Numbered from the stretch's first letter, positions 33,704 to 42,609 are shown. The stretch is DNA of 64,000 nt from Dyadobacter diqingensis (GCF_024220585.1 NZ_JAMXKF010000010.1:359-64358), one strand, 5' to 3'. Notes: generated by a model from the letters alone, not told the origin. A program made the numbers and translations.

Positions 33704-34510
33704 TTATCTGGCCGGGTGTTCCAGTACTTTCACGCCGAATGACGGAGAGCCGGTCGCGAGCCCGTTGGTAAAAACGGTATAAATTTTACCCGCTTCCAAT
33801 GTTACAGAAGAAGTTGAACCGGTAGTGTTGCCGTTGGTAGCGTCCGTAAAATTTAAGTCGTATTTACCAGGATTCACCGACTGGAACGGTCCCAATGACC
33901 ACACATTTAGACTTTCGCCGGCAAGTGATGAATTTGCCGCGCGGCCATAACCCACGTTATTGAAAAGCGGCGTTTTACCGTTTAATACATTTATTGTTCC
34001 TGTACCCGGAGAGAGATTGAGAAATCTTAGTTTTGCTTTTCCTGACTCAGGCGTTTTCAGATCGTCGTAAAAAAGAATGAGCGAATCTGCTTTGTTGCTG
34101 GCCGTTCTGGCAGCTACGACGGTATGGTAATAAGTCGCAATTGGCCCGTTGGGTCTGCCCGTTGCAGTAAACGTGGCACTGTTTCCGAACTGATAGGATG
34201 CCTTGTAACTCGTGTTGGTGCCTTCCGTGAAGTTAATCTGCACGTTCCCGAAAACGGTTGGATAGTAGGCAGATGCATCATTGATCGCTACCGGAGTTGG
34301 TGTTATTTTATCCGTGAAAGTCCAGAAATTCAGGCCTGTGTTAATCGGACGGGCATTGACAAAACTGATGTAAGCGCTCAGGGGAGGGCGATCTGCCGCA
34401 TTGACGTCCAGATAATCTGTATCCTTGCAGCCCGACAATCCGGCCAGCGTCACAATGCCAAAGGTCAGTTTGCCCAATGATTTTATCGAAAATATATGTT
34501 GAAGTTTCAT
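33704..34510 (-). CDS. DUF4397-family lipoprotein
   Basis: A 268-residue lipoprotein with lipobox LSGC (Cys28). The repeats AYISFVNARPINTGLNFW...DKITPTPVAINDASAYYPTVFGNVQINF and KAKLRFLNLSPGTGTINVLNGKTPLFNNVGYG with ESLNVWSLGPFQSVNPGKYDLNFTDATNG match the DUF4397 (Ig-like) family. Such proteins accompany TonB-dependent receptors in Bacteroidota and may act as surface partner lipoproteins; the role is unproven. It starts 23 nt after the receptor and thus is part of the riboswitch-controlled transcript. Confidence 0.83.
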   Translation of the reverse strand: MKLQHIFSIKSLGKLTFGIVTLAGLSGCKDTDYLDVNAADRPPLSAYISFVNARPINTGLNFWTFTDKITPTPVAINDASAYYPTVFGNVQINFTEGTNTSYKASYQFGNSATFTATGRPNGPIATYYHTVVAARTASNKADSLILFYDDLKTPESGKAKLRFLNLSPGTGTINVLNGKTPLFNNVGYGRAANSSLAGESLNVWSLGPFQSVNPGKYDLNFTDATNGNTTGSTSSVTLEAGKIYTVFTNGLATGSPSFGVKVLEHPAR

Positions 34511-34533
34511 CTTGATCGGATTTGGTTTTGAGA

Positions 34534-37287
34534 TTAAAGTCTGGCCGTAATTCTTACGAAAGGCTGGATGCCTGCGCTTCCGTTTTGCAAGCCGATGATC
34601 GAAGGATTATTCAAGGCAGATAGTTTAGGATCGGAATAGTCGCCAAGTTCGTTGAACAGATTGTTTACGCCAATCGTAGCATGGATGATTTTTGAGAATG
34701 CATAGGCAACGGACGCGTCCACAACCCAGATCGGTTTCAGTTTCTGATAGAAATAATCAGGCTGTGGGAATGTTGCGTTCAGTGCAGAAGCATTGGTAAC
34801 CGATCCAAAGTAAATAGCGCGGGCCATGTAAGTCAGCTTACCAACCTTGTAAGTTCCCTGAAGATTGATTTTAGTACCAGGAATATGAGACGTTACCCTC
34901 GCTTTTTCGCCGTCGTTGAAGATGATGTAACGATAAGCTTCCAGTCCTTTTGGCGTGTTCACTTTTGTCACCTCGTTTTTTACAAAATTTGCTCCAAAAA
35001 GAAGGTTAAGTGTTCCGCGGCGGAATGGTGTGCGGTAGCTTCCCGTTAATTCAAGCCCCTTTGTTCTTGTACTGAAAGAATTATAAAAGAACTTGGCCTG
35101 CGTTGTACCGGTTTGCACAAACAACGATCTCACTTCCTGCGGCAGGTTAACATCCGTTGCTGAGAAATTTCCTGTGTTTCCAACCCGGTTGTTGACATCA
35201 ACCAGATAAGCATCCGCTGTCAATTCGAAATTTTTGAAAGGCTGTGATGTAAATCCGAAAGTATAACCTTTTGATTTTTCAGGTGTTAAAGTCGGGATAC
35301 CCAAAGCTCTCGTTGCAGCACTCTGATTGGAAGCCGTAACCTGGTCAATCGCGCGGCCCTGCTGGAAACTTGTAGAAGTTTCCGTGTAATAAAACTGGGC
35401 TAAATCCGGCGCCCGGAAGCCTGTGTTATGGGATCCGCGAATACCCAGCCAGTTTGAAAAACTGTATTTTGTCGCCACCTTATATGTGGTCACGTTACCA
35501 ATCTGTGAGAAGTTTTCCAGACGTAAGGCTCCGGAAACAAGCCAGTTGGTGGTAATGTTCGCTTCTACGTCCGCATAACCAGCCAAAATCGAGCGGTTGA
35601 CATTGACCTGGTTTTCCGGACGGAAACCAGCGTGAATCTGTGAGCCGGGAGATAGTCCGTTTAATCCGATGCTGCCTTCTTTGGTATTGTAAATGATGCC
35701 GGCTGCGGTGGTGTCCAGTCCGTAAACCGTTCTTAAATCACCCTTGGAATAGGAAGCCTCTTCGCCAGCAATGATCTGATAGGTTTCAACCCGGTATTGC
35801 GCCCCGAATGCTATGTTGACACCTTTCAGTGCTTTGTCAAAATACCTGCTGATGTCGATGCTTCCGGTATTCTGGCTTGCGTTATAACTTCCGGCGTCAA
35901 AAGTTGTCGGTGTTTTTAATCCCAAACTTGCGTTTAAAGAATTGGTGATCACGTTGCCAAAACTGTTTTTTCCATAAACATTTGAAATATCTACGTCCCA
36001 GTTATGGATTTTTCCTTTGATCCCCACCGCCAGTGATTTGTCACTGATAATGTTTTCCATGGCCGGCAAAAATCCGTCAGGATATAGGAATGCATTGTTG
36101 CGTTCAGTCCAGCCTGGTAAGCGGTAAACCGCTGTGAACTGCGAATTACGATGACTGATGCCTCCGAAAGCATAAACTTCTGCATTTTGTTTCAAAGGAA
36201 TTGCAGCGTTGAAAAACAACAGTGCATCTTTGGCCTTATTGGAGCCTCCGCCACGGCGATCGAAATAATGACGGTCGATACCACGTTCTTTCAAAATGGC
36301 TTCATCAATTTCTTTGGTGTAAATCGCATCATAATTTCTTGTGTTGGCACCACCACCGTAAACCGGCCCGAGGTATAGTGCGGCGTCATCTTTACCGGGT
36401 AAAAGTGAGATCGCCTGTGTCGCGAACTCTGCGGTGGTATTCAGATAACCGCCTGTTTTTCCCAGAGCAAAACCGTAATTGGCATTGGTCCGGGTGGTCG
36501 TTCCATCACCGCGGCGACGGGTACTGGCGGTTGAACTCAATGTTAGCTGGTCTGTGCTTTTGCTTAGAACGATGTTAATAACACCCGCAATGGCATCTGA
36601 GCCATATTGTGCGGCTGCGCCGTCACGCAGGATTTCTACGCGTTCAATGGAGGCCGTCGGAATGGAATTCAGGTCATAACCTGTGGCACCGTTCCCTAAT
36701 CCACCCCAGTTAATATTGGAGCTTTTATGGCGACGCTTGCCATTTACCAGTACCAAAACCTGATCAACTCCCAGACCGCGAAGCTGCGATAAGTTTAGGG
36801 CTGAACCTGCATCACCGGCGTTACTGCCATTCACGGAGTGAAAAGATGGTGAAACATATTGAAGTAGCTGTGTGATGCTTACCTGTGGAGCGGATTCAAG
36901 AAGGGGTTTAAGGTCAATCACGTCCACCGGAACGGGAGAGTCTAACTTGGTACGATTGGCGTTACGGGAACCTACGACCTGAACCTCGCCTAAAGTGTGC
37001 GTGCTGGGTTCCAATACCACCTTGTATTCGTTGGAGGAACCAATCGCAACTTCTTTTGCCGTAAAACCGATGAAGGAGAAAACGAGTGTTGTTCCTTTTA
37101 CAAGGTTAAGACTGAACCGGCCATCGGCGTCGGTTATCGTCCCTTGTTTGGTGTGTTTGATGGATACATTTACGCCGGGGAGTGCTGATCCGTCTTCCGA
37201 AATGGTTACGACGCCGCTGAGCGTTCGCTGCTGTGCAATGGATTTCAGGGAGACAAGAAGGAATAGTAATAGGATATATTTTTTCAT
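34534..37287 (-). CDS. TonB-dependent outer-membrane receptor
   Basis: A 917-residue outer-membrane transporter. Signal peptide residues 1-18 (ends IAQ), a carboxypeptidase-regulatory-like domain at 20-105 (RTLSGVVTISEDGSALPGVNVSIKHTKQGTITDADGRFSL), then the plug with SQLRGLGVDQVLVLVNGKRRHKS and IERVEILRDGAAAQYGSDAIAGVINI, and a 22-strand barrel ending FVRITARL. It lacks the usual SusD partner; the next gene is a DUF4397 lipoprotein. It is controlled by a SAM-I riboswitch 530 nt upstream, so a link to methionine or S-adenosylmethionine economy is likely: it may import a sulfur compound or cobalamin (inference). Confidence 0.93.
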   Translation of the reverse strand: MKKYILLLFLLVSLKSIAQQRTLSGVVTISEDGSALPGVNVSIKHTKQGTITDADGRFSLNLVKGTTLVFSFIGFTAKEVAIGSSNEYKVVLEPSTHTLGEVQVVGSRNANRTKLDSPVPVDVIDLKPLLESAPQVSITQLLQYVSPSFHSVNGSNAGDAGSALNLSQLRGLGVDQVLVLVNGKRRHKSSNINWGGLGNGATGYDLNSIPTASIERVEILRDGAAAQYGSDAIAGVINIVLSKSTDQLTLSSTASTRRRGDGTTTRTNANYGFALGKTGGYLNTTAEFATQAISLLPGKDDAALYLGPVYGGGANTRNYDAIYTKEIDEAILKERGIDRHYFDRRGGGSNKAKDALLFFNAAIPLKQNAEVYAFGGISHRNSQFTAVYRLPGWTERNNAFLYPDGFLPAMENIISDKSLAVGIKGKIHNWDVDISNVYGKNSFGNVITNSLNASLGLKTPTTFDAGSYNASQNTGSIDISRYFDKALKGVNIAFGAQYRVETYQIIAGEEASYSKGDLRTVYGLDTTAAGIIYNTKEGSIGLNGLSPGSQIHAGFRPENQVNVNRSILAGYADVEANITTNWLVSGALRLENFSQIGNVTTYKVATKYSFSNWLGIRGSHNTGFRAPDLAQFYYTETSTSFQQGRAIDQVTASNQSAATRALGIPTLTPEKSKGYTFGFTSQPFKNFELTADAYLVDVNNRVGNTGNFSATDVNLPQEVRSLFVQTGTTQAKFFYNSFSTRTKGLELTGSYRTPFRRGTLNLLFGANFVKNEVTKVNTPKGLEAYRYIIFNDGEKARVTSHIPGTKINLQGTYKVGKLTYMARAIYFGSVTNASALNATFPQPDYFYQKLKPIWVVDASVAYAFSKIIHATIGVNNLFNELGDYSDPKLSALNNPSIIGLQNGSAGIQPFVRITARL

Positions 37288-37412
37288 TCAAAGATCTGGT
37301 TGAAGTGTTTTTAGTTGCCGGGATAAACCCTTCAAATTAAAAACGGCTGAGTATTAATTTTTTAATAAGCCCCTTGGGGTGAGTAGAGCTAAGTGCTTTT
37401 GAGTTTTTTTAA

Positions 37413-37481
37413 TTAACCATTAACCATTAACCATTAACCATTAACCATTAACCATTAACCATTAACCATTAACCATTAACC
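37413..37481. repeat. Heptanucleotide tandem repeat TTAACCA, about 9.9 copies
   Basis: A perfect run of TTAACCA over 69 bases (nine full copies and six bases). It is 126 bases from the receptor start, inside the long leader after the riboswitch. Being 7 bp long, copy changes shift spacing rather than only frame. No other repeat of this sort exists in the window. Confidence 0.95.
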
Positions 37482-37814
37482 CTGATCCGGCGATGAAAAG
37501 ATCGGATGATTGCCTTTAAAAAGATGTCGGAGAGCCTGCAGTCCCGGCATTACTTCTGTACAACTGATATTCGTGAGAATACTTCCTTTCTTTTATCGCC
37601 GAATCAGGATATTGGGTTCTGTTGTTTGATAGAATATTAATTCTATCAATTTAGTATACTAATAATTTAAATTTTTAAACCGCTAGTATACCGATCCCGT
37701 TTCTGACAAAGACGATGGTTAACTACGCCATTTATCTCCCGGACAACATCTGCGATTGTTTACTTTTCCGCACAAAGCGGCGTTTGCTGAAAAACAGTTT
37801 TGTGACATAGCTGT
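37482..37814. other. Gene-free leader between the riboswitch and the heptamer repeat
   Basis: No convincing gene. It contains TTGATAGAAT-taat-ATTCTATCAA (about 37629-37652, minus-strand reading), two TAGTATAC blocks (about 37653 and 37684), and CCGC-tttgt-GCGG just past the riboswitch without a strong T tract. A 24-codon frame on the minus strand (37476-37550) is open but has no support. The expression platform of the riboswitch should lie here or earlier. Confidence 0.4.
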
Positions 37815-37915
37815 AAATTTATAGTTCCTAAATTTTAGGCAGGTTAGCACTTATTCCACCCTGGAAAGTTGCTAAGAGTTCAATGAGCCTGTCTCTCCCT
37901 CTTTCTTTATAAATC
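37815..37915 (-). ncRNA. SAM-I (S-box) riboswitch
   Basis: Read on the minus strand. P1 pairs ATTTATA with TATAAAT. P2 pairs AAGAG with CTCTT and holds GGAGAGACAGGCTCATTGAA, which follows the S-box pattern GGAGGGACUGGCCCGAUGAA with the covarying stem GAG/CTC; its loop CAGG can pair with CCTG to form the known pseudoknot. The invariant AGCAAC follows, then P3 (TTCC/GGAA), then GTGCTAACCTG, matching GGUGCUAAUUCC, and P4 CCTAAA-a-TTTAGG. All four helices and the pseudoknot are present, so the class call is strong. It senses S-adenosylmethionine and, by its place, controls the receptor at 34534-37287. I expect repression at high SAM (family knowledge). Confidence 0.92.
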
Positions 37916-37951
37916 CACATTTACTTTGCAGGTAGTAATTGTAAGACGATG

Positions 37952-37984
37952 CAAAGGTAAGCGCAAGATTTCCGGTTTGTCAAA
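37952..37984 (-). promoter_or_regulatory. Promoter of the riboswitch-receptor transcript
   Basis: On the minus strand TTTG (37984-37981), 21 nt, then TACCTTTG (37959-37952), a full match to TAnnTTTG. It starts transcription about 30 nt before the riboswitch and in its direction, confirming the strand of the S-box. Confidence 0.75.
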
Positions 37985-38098
37985 AATACGGATAACTATT
38001 TCGGAGAAAATCGGGAACAATGCCACCAACCCATGGTGACTTTATTGGCCTTTGGGAGTCTTTAAACAGGCAGCAACAGATTATAAATTTGACGTTCC

Positions 38099-39001
38099 AT
38101 GGGAAGAATACAATCACCGCATGACACCTTTTTTCGTGGTATTTTAGCTGATAAAGAGGTTGCCAGAGATTATTTTAAGGCTTACCTTCCGACGTTCGTA
38201 ACAGAAAAGCTAGACTTTGATACGCTGGTTCAGACTGGAGAAAGTTATATTTCAAAACATCTGAAAGAGTCCTTTTCGGACGTGGTCTTTACCTGTAAAT
38301 TAAAAGAGGGAGAACGACAGGTAAAGGTCTCGCTGCTTATTGAACACAAAAGTTATATCGATAAATATACCCCGATACAGCTCGGAAGTTATATTTTTTC
38401 TGGTTTACAAAAGCAGCTTGATAACCGTGAGAAGTTATCAATTATCATTCCAATATTGTTTTATCACGGCGAGCAGCGCTGGGAATACAAGGATTTATCC
38501 GGTTTGTTTAACAATCCCGATCCTGATCAATATGTTCCAAATTTTTCGTATGTTTATAATAACCTTTGGGAGATGTCCGATGAGCAGCTGGAAGCATTGT
38601 CCAACCAGTTTCTTACGGCTTCCTTGTTAACCTTAAAGCATTTTAAACAGAATACCTGGCTGGAAGAAAATGCAACGAAAATATTCATCAAAACGCGGGA
38701 CGTTCCAGAAAATTTGTTGGAGCTATTGATCGTTTATTTTTTACAGATTAATAAATCGGACGAACCAAAATTTATTGAGATATTTGAGTCAATTCCGGAA
38801 GCTTTAAAAGATAAGATTATGAGCACATATGATATGTTGATTGAAAAGGGTGAAAAGAGAGGTTTTGAGAAAGGCTTTGAAAAGGCCCAGGCTGAATATG
38901 TAAAAAATATGCTCTTGAAAGGATTTACTGAGGAAGTAATTTGTGACACACTCGGAGTGACTTCTGAGTGTGTGAAAACCATTGCTCTGACATTGAAATA
39001 G
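38099..39001 (+). CDS. Rpn-family recombination-promoting nuclease / PD-(D/E)XK transposase-like protein
   Basis: A 300-residue protein of the Rpn (YhgA-like, transposase_31) family. The nuclease core is at 1-200: HDTFFRGILADKEVARDYFKAYLP at the start, FSDVVFTC (the catalytic D) and VKVSLLIEHKSYID (the E-x-K), with PIQLGSYIFSGLQKQL and IIPILFYHGE. The C-terminal 60 residues are charged and repeated (KGEKRGFEKGFEKAQAE). Rpn proteins raise recombination through DNA cleavage and vary rapidly at their C termini. No IS ends are visible. It ends just before a convergent terminator. Confidence 0.9.
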   Translation: MGRIQSPHDTFFRGILADKEVARDYFKAYLPTFVTEKLDFDTLVQTGESYISKHLKESFSDVVFTCKLKEGERQVKVSLLIEHKSYIDKYTPIQLGSYIFSGLQKQLDNREKLSIIIPILFYHGEQRWEYKDLSGLFNNPDPDQYVPNFSYVYNNLWEMSDEQLEALSNQFLTASLLTLKHFKQNTWLEENATKIFIKTRDVPENLLELLIVYFLQINKSDEPKFIEIFESIPEALKDKIMSTYDMLIEKGEKRGFEKGFEKAQAEYVKNMLLKGFTEEVICDTLGVTSECVKTIALTLK

Positions 39002-39041
39002 GCTCCAAACGCTGCGCATAACATGCAGCCTTTGGAACCTA
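38999..39041. terminator. Convergent terminator hairpin
   Basis: AGGCTCCAAACGCTGC pairs with GCAGCCTTTGGAACCT with two mismatches, around a nine-base loop, between the Rpn gene (plus) and the DoxX-like gene (minus). Confidence 0.65.
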
Positions 39042-39060
39042 TTATTATAGAAAACTTCTA

Positions 39061-40374
39061 TTAATATTTCCGTTTTTCTTCCAGCGGGTATTTCTTTTCT
39101 ATTTTCTTCAAAACGACATAAATCGAATCTTTACGCTCATTGATTCCTGATAACACAAACTGCTTGTCGTCAGGATGTTCGTAGTGCAAAATTAACTTGC
39201 TTGCCGTATCGGCCCGGTTGCTGAGCGTAAAGATCTTATTGATCGTATCGGCCTTATAACCATAATAATATCGCCCGATGTTACCATAGTATTCAGTCGT
39301 TCGAATGGAATTTTTGGTGTTAAGTTTGAACGGTTTGTCGATTTTTACACTGATGCTGTTGAATTTTTCAAACACCACATTTTGCCAGCGTGTGGTATCT
39401 CCGGGAGTACTCGGAATGGTCTGGTTATTGACCTTAAATTCTGATACGCTGAACAGTCCGTTGGTTCCGGAGAGACCACTGTCCAGCGGAAGCTTGAATG
39501 ATTTTCCACTCGCATAAAGATTGCCGTAGCCAAAGCCACGATAAACGATAAACAAGGCAATAAAGCTGCCTTTCAATACAAGTCGCGCCGTATTTTTCCA
39601 CTGTTCAGGGAAAACAATTTTGGGAATGTAGGTCAATGCAACCGCCTTGTGTTCGATCAGTATTTCCCAGAATCTTCTGCCATCTCGTACCAAAAGCAGC
39701 AGTGAAAGGCTCAGGATATGCAGGCTGGTGAGCTCCACACCGGCATCATAACCAATGTTTACAAACCAGATCGGCAACAAAATAGAAACCATCATAATGG
39801 CTCCAAGCGTGGTTGTTCTTCTGAAAATGATTAGCAGGGTGGCGATCAGTTCAAATACGCCGGCAAAAACTTCGAAAAAGGGAGAAACGCCGGTGGTAAG
39901 CCAGTACAGTTTACCAGGCGTGAAATCACCCAGATTCGTGTTTAACTGGCTGATCGTCGGAAAGGGCATCTGAACGGGAAACACCTTCGCCCAGGCAAAC
40001 CAGGACATCCGCAGCGCAATGCCGTATCGCGCCGCGACGTAAAACCAGTAGTACAGGCTTTCAAAATTTTTTCGGTTTTTGTCAACAATATTCCAGATAA
40101 AACCGGCCGCAAAACACACAAGTACCGTGAGAAACCAGCCCGTATAATTCTTGCCTTCCTGACTGGCGAAAAACCAGGGCTTGTTTTGAGAAATAACATC
40201 AAGCCAGCGAAATGCGTAGGAATTCACATTAAATCCTGCATTGAAATCCTGTAAATAAAACTCGGGGGTGAATGGAATGGTGCTTATGACGGCATAAATA
40301 AGTGCGGTTCTGACGGCAATTTTTTCATAGATCTTCCAGCCGGAAGACGGAGTGGGTATTTCTGTAACGGACAT
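39061..40374 (-). CDS. DoxX-like multi-pass membrane protein
   Basis: A 437-residue inner-membrane protein with about seven membrane segments, among them TALIYAVISTIPFTPEF, GWFLTVLVCFAAGFIW, SPFFEVFAGVFELIATLLIIFRRTTTLGAIMMV (the DoxX-like core) and LTSLHILSLSLLLLV. The C-terminal 120 residues are soluble and rich in charged residues. No enzyme site is recognised. The ATG at 40372-40374 is preferred over a TTG at 40405-40407. It is divergent from the TlpA-like gene. DoxX-family proteins take part in redox or thiol homeostasis; function here is unknown. Confidence 0.7.
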   Translation of the reverse strand: MSVTEIPTPSSGWKIYEKIAVRTALIYAVISTIPFTPEFYLQDFNAGFNVNSYAFRWLDVISQNKPWFFASQEGKNYTGWFLTVLVCFAAGFIWNIVDKNRKNFESLYYWFYVAARYGIALRMSWFAWAKVFPVQMPFPTISQLNTNLGDFTPGKLYWLTTGVSPFFEVFAGVFELIATLLIIFRRTTTLGAIMMVSILLPIWFVNIGYDAGVELTSLHILSLSLLLLVRDGRRFWEILIEHKAVALTYIPKIVFPEQWKNTARLVLKGSFIALFIVYRGFGYGNLYASGKSFKLPLDSGLSGTNGLFSVSEFKVNNQTIPSTPGDTTRWQNVVFEKFNSISVKIDKPFKLNTKNSIRTTEYYGNIGRYYYGYKADTINKIFTLSNRADTASKLILHYEHPDDKQFVLSGINERKDSIYVVLKKIEKKYPLEEKRKY

Positions 40375-40497
40375 AATTTTGGTAAGTGAAGTTTCGAATA
40401 GCTGCAAAAGTAGGAGGGCTAAAACTTCCCTGCAATAGATTTGGTGGTACGAAACCGGATTTATTCTATTAAGTCTATAAAATTAATAGACAATTTG

Positions 40498-40573
40498 TTT
40501 GTAACCTTGTTCCCACGCTTTATATTTGCCAAACGTTTAAGAGACGACTGATTAAAAACCACCTTTGATTAGT
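40498..40573 (+). promoter_or_regulatory. Promoter and leader hairpin of the TlpA-like operon
   Basis: TTTG (40498-40501), 19 nt, then TATATTTG (40521-40528): both elements match the Bacteroidota consensus exactly. The leader is about 155 nt. It contains a 10-bp hairpin: ACTGATTAAA (40547-40556) pairs with TTTGATTAGT (40564-40573), with two G-U pairs, around the loop AACCACC. Confidence 0.72.
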
Positions 40574-40690
40574 TAACGTATTATCGGAAAAAATCCTGCA
40601 AATGTTTCCGGTTCAGTAAGAGTTCTTTCGGAGCAGTTCCGTAGGGCATATAGTTAACTATTATTTCAAAACTTAACAAAATCAAGTTGT

Positions 40691-42007
40691 ATGAAAATCA
40701 ACAACCAGATTAAAGCCGTGGCTTTGGCAGGCGCCACCATTTTAAGCAGTTATGCAAATGCAGGAGATGATAAACCGAGTGCAAAAGCGCCGAAACAGGG
40801 GATTTGGCGTGGTGAATTCGTGATCAGCGAAACGCACATTCCATTTAATTTTGAATACAACAATAAAGATAAAGACCATCCGATCCTGACGCTTTTGAAC
40901 GGAACGAGAAGGGACGATTTTAAGGTGACAAAACTGAGCGGTGACTCTATTTTCGTCAAAATGAACACGTATGATGCCGCTCTTGTGGCCAATGTGGAGT
41001 CAGATGGAAAAATTACCGGAGAATACAGAAGCCTGGTTCCTGGTTTCCGGGGAAGCTCCCTGCCTTTCTCTGCTGAGCATGGCAAAGACTACCGTTTTGT
41101 AGAAAAAGGAAAAGAACAGCCGACCAAACATAACTTAACCGGAAAATGGGATTTACAGGTTTACAGTAAAGCAAAAATGCCTGACAACGTGGCCCTGTTG
41201 AAACAGGAAGGGAATAAACTTACCGGCGTGGTGATGTCGACCGTGGGCGATAGCCGTGAGCTGGAAGGCGTTGTGGAAGGCGATGAATTTGTGCTGTCAC
41301 ATTTCTCTGGCCCAAACCCAAGGGTTTACAAAGGGAAAATCAATGAAGACGGTTCGATTACAGGCGTGATCAGCTCCGGTATTTATGACAACACAAAGTT
41401 TGAGGGATCTAAAAACGCGCTGGCGGAATTGCCTGATCCATACAAACTTACGCATCTGAAAGAAGGTTATACCAAGCTTGATTTTACACTGCCTGACCTG
41501 AACGGAAAGCAGGTTTCATTAAGCGATGACAAGTATAAGGGAAAGGTTGTAATCGTCGAAATTGTAGGTACCTGGTGCCCGAACTGTACAGACCAGACTG
41601 CATTTTTATCACCATGGTTTAAAGAAAACAAAGCACGTGGTGTAGAAGCGATTGCGATCGGTTTTGAGCAAAAAGACGATCTTGAATACGCAAAATATAC
41701 CCTGGGTACTTTGAAGAAAAAGTATGGAATTGAGTATGATGTTCTTTTCGGCGGTATTGCTGATAAAAAAGTAGCATCTGAAAAACTTCCTGCCCTTAAC
41801 CGCATGATGGCTTTCCCGACAACCATCCTGATTGACCGCAAAGGAGAAGTTCGCCAGATCCATACAGGATATACCGGAACCATTACCGGTGATTACTATA
41901 CGGAGTATGTGAAAAAGTGGAACAAGGATCTTGACGAGTTGATCGCTGAGCCAGTACCATCAACATTTACTTCTGCAAAAACATCTGCAACAAAGAGTTC
42001 TAAATAA
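40691..42007 (+). CDS. Exported TlpA-like thioredoxin-fold protein
   Basis: A 438-residue exported protein (signal peptide 1-24, SSYANAG). Residues 30-245 are a beta-rich domain with two similar parts (GIWRGEFVISETHIPFNFEY; GKWDLQVYSKAKMPDNVALLKQEGNKLTGVVMST). Residues 260-425 are a thioredoxin domain of TlpA type: YTKLDFTLPDLNGKQVSLSDDKYKGKVVIVEIVGTWCPNCTDQ, with the active pair Cys296 and Cys299. It probably supplies reducing or oxidising power in the periplasm. Downstream genes encode a DsbD-N-like protein and a di-haem peroxidase, which suggests joint redox work. The hydrophobic C terminus is absent; a palindromic terminator follows. Confidence 0.9.
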   Translation: MKINNQIKAVALAGATILSSYANAGDDKPSAKAPKQGIWRGEFVISETHIPFNFEYNNKDKDHPILTLLNGTRRDDFKVTKLSGDSIFVKMNTYDAALVANVESDGKITGEYRSLVPGFRGSSLPFSAEHGKDYRFVEKGKEQPTKHNLTGKWDLQVYSKAKMPDNVALLKQEGNKLTGVVMSTVGDSRELEGVVEGDEFVLSHFSGPNPRVYKGKINEDGSITGVISSGIYDNTKFEGSKNALAELPDPYKLTHLKEGYTKLDFTLPDLNGKQVSLSDDKYKGKVVIVEIVGTWCPNCTDQTAFLSPWFKENKARGVEAIAIGFEQKDDLEYAKYTLGTLKKKYGIEYDVLFGGIADKKVASEKLPALNRMMAFPTTILIDRKGEVRQIHTGYTGTITGDYYTEYVKKWNKDLDELIAEPVPSTFTSAKTSATKSSK

Positions 42008-42039
42008 TATGAGTGTAAGTTTAGGTACGCTGTAATTTG

Positions 42040-42084
42040 AAACAACTGCAAAGCCTCCGGAAACGATGTACTTTGCAGTTGTTT
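42040..42084. terminator. Terminator-like hairpin after the TlpA-like gene
   Basis: AAACAACTGCAAAG (42040-42053) and CTTTGCAGTTGTTT (42071-42084) pair perfectly over 14 bp around a 17-base loop. The stem ends in GTTGTTT, a weak T tract, so readthrough to 42136 is possible. Confidence 0.65.
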
Positions 42085-42135
42085 ATCGCTTTGTACCTGA
42101 AATTATTGGCTTCGCTTATTTCACGGATCATCATC

Positions 42136-42591
42136 ATGATTAACAAACTGATAGTTTTTTTACTGATCATCACGTCGTCGGTGTATGCGCAGGAGACAAA
42201 GGATATTTCGAAATGGAAAGTTGCGGTTTCAAAAACCAGCGTCAAGCCCGGCGATGAAATTGAGGTGGTCTTTTCGGCGGATATCAACAAGGACTGGAAA
42301 TTGTATTCGTCCGATTTTAAGGGTGATATCGGTCCGCTGCCCACAGAATTTAAATTTACCGGCACAGAGAATTACAAGTTGCTGGGTGATATAACGGCGG
42401 TTTCTCCTTTAAAAACCGTTGACCCGACCTGGGATGTGGCTTATACCTATTTTCTTGAAAAGGCGGAATTTCGTCAAAAGATTAAAATTGTAAAAAAGGA
42501 TGCGCTGGTGAAAGGGACCATCAAAGGGCTTCTATGCAATAACAAAGACGGAATCTGCGTGCCTTTCCAGGAAAATTTTCAGGTTAATTGA
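42136..42591 (+). CDS. DsbD N-terminal-domain-like periplasmic protein
   Basis: A 151-residue protein with signal peptide 1-19 (ends VYAQ) and a single DsbD-N/DsbC-like domain: KWKVAVSKTSVKPGDEIEVVFSADINKDWKLYSSDF, and KGTIKGLLCNNKDGICVPFQENFQV, which carries a cysteine pair eight residues apart in a DsbD-like position. It lacks the membrane part of DsbD, so it would receive electrons from a separate partner. The start is the ATG at 42136; a TTG frame from 42037 overlaps the terminator. It lies between the TlpA-like and di-haem peroxidase genes. Confidence 0.83.
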   Translation: MINKLIVFLLIITSSVYAQETKDISKWKVAVSKTSVKPGDEIEVVFSADINKDWKLYSSDFKGDIGPLPTEFKFTGTENYKLLGDITAVSPLKTVDPTWDVAYTYFLEKAEFRQKIKIVKKDALVKGTIKGLLCNNKDGICVPFQENFQVN

Positions 42592-42609
42592 TCAATAATT
42601 TTTTCTAAA

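Noticed and set aside
37476..37550. Minus-strand 24-codon open frame in the S-box leader, a possible leader peptide
   Set aside because: No ribosome-binding site, and the frame ends inside the heptamer repeat; no methionine-rich run as expected for a leader peptide.
38099..39001. Rpn protein as part of an insertion sequence
   Set aside because: No terminal inverted repeats or target-site duplication is visible on either side.
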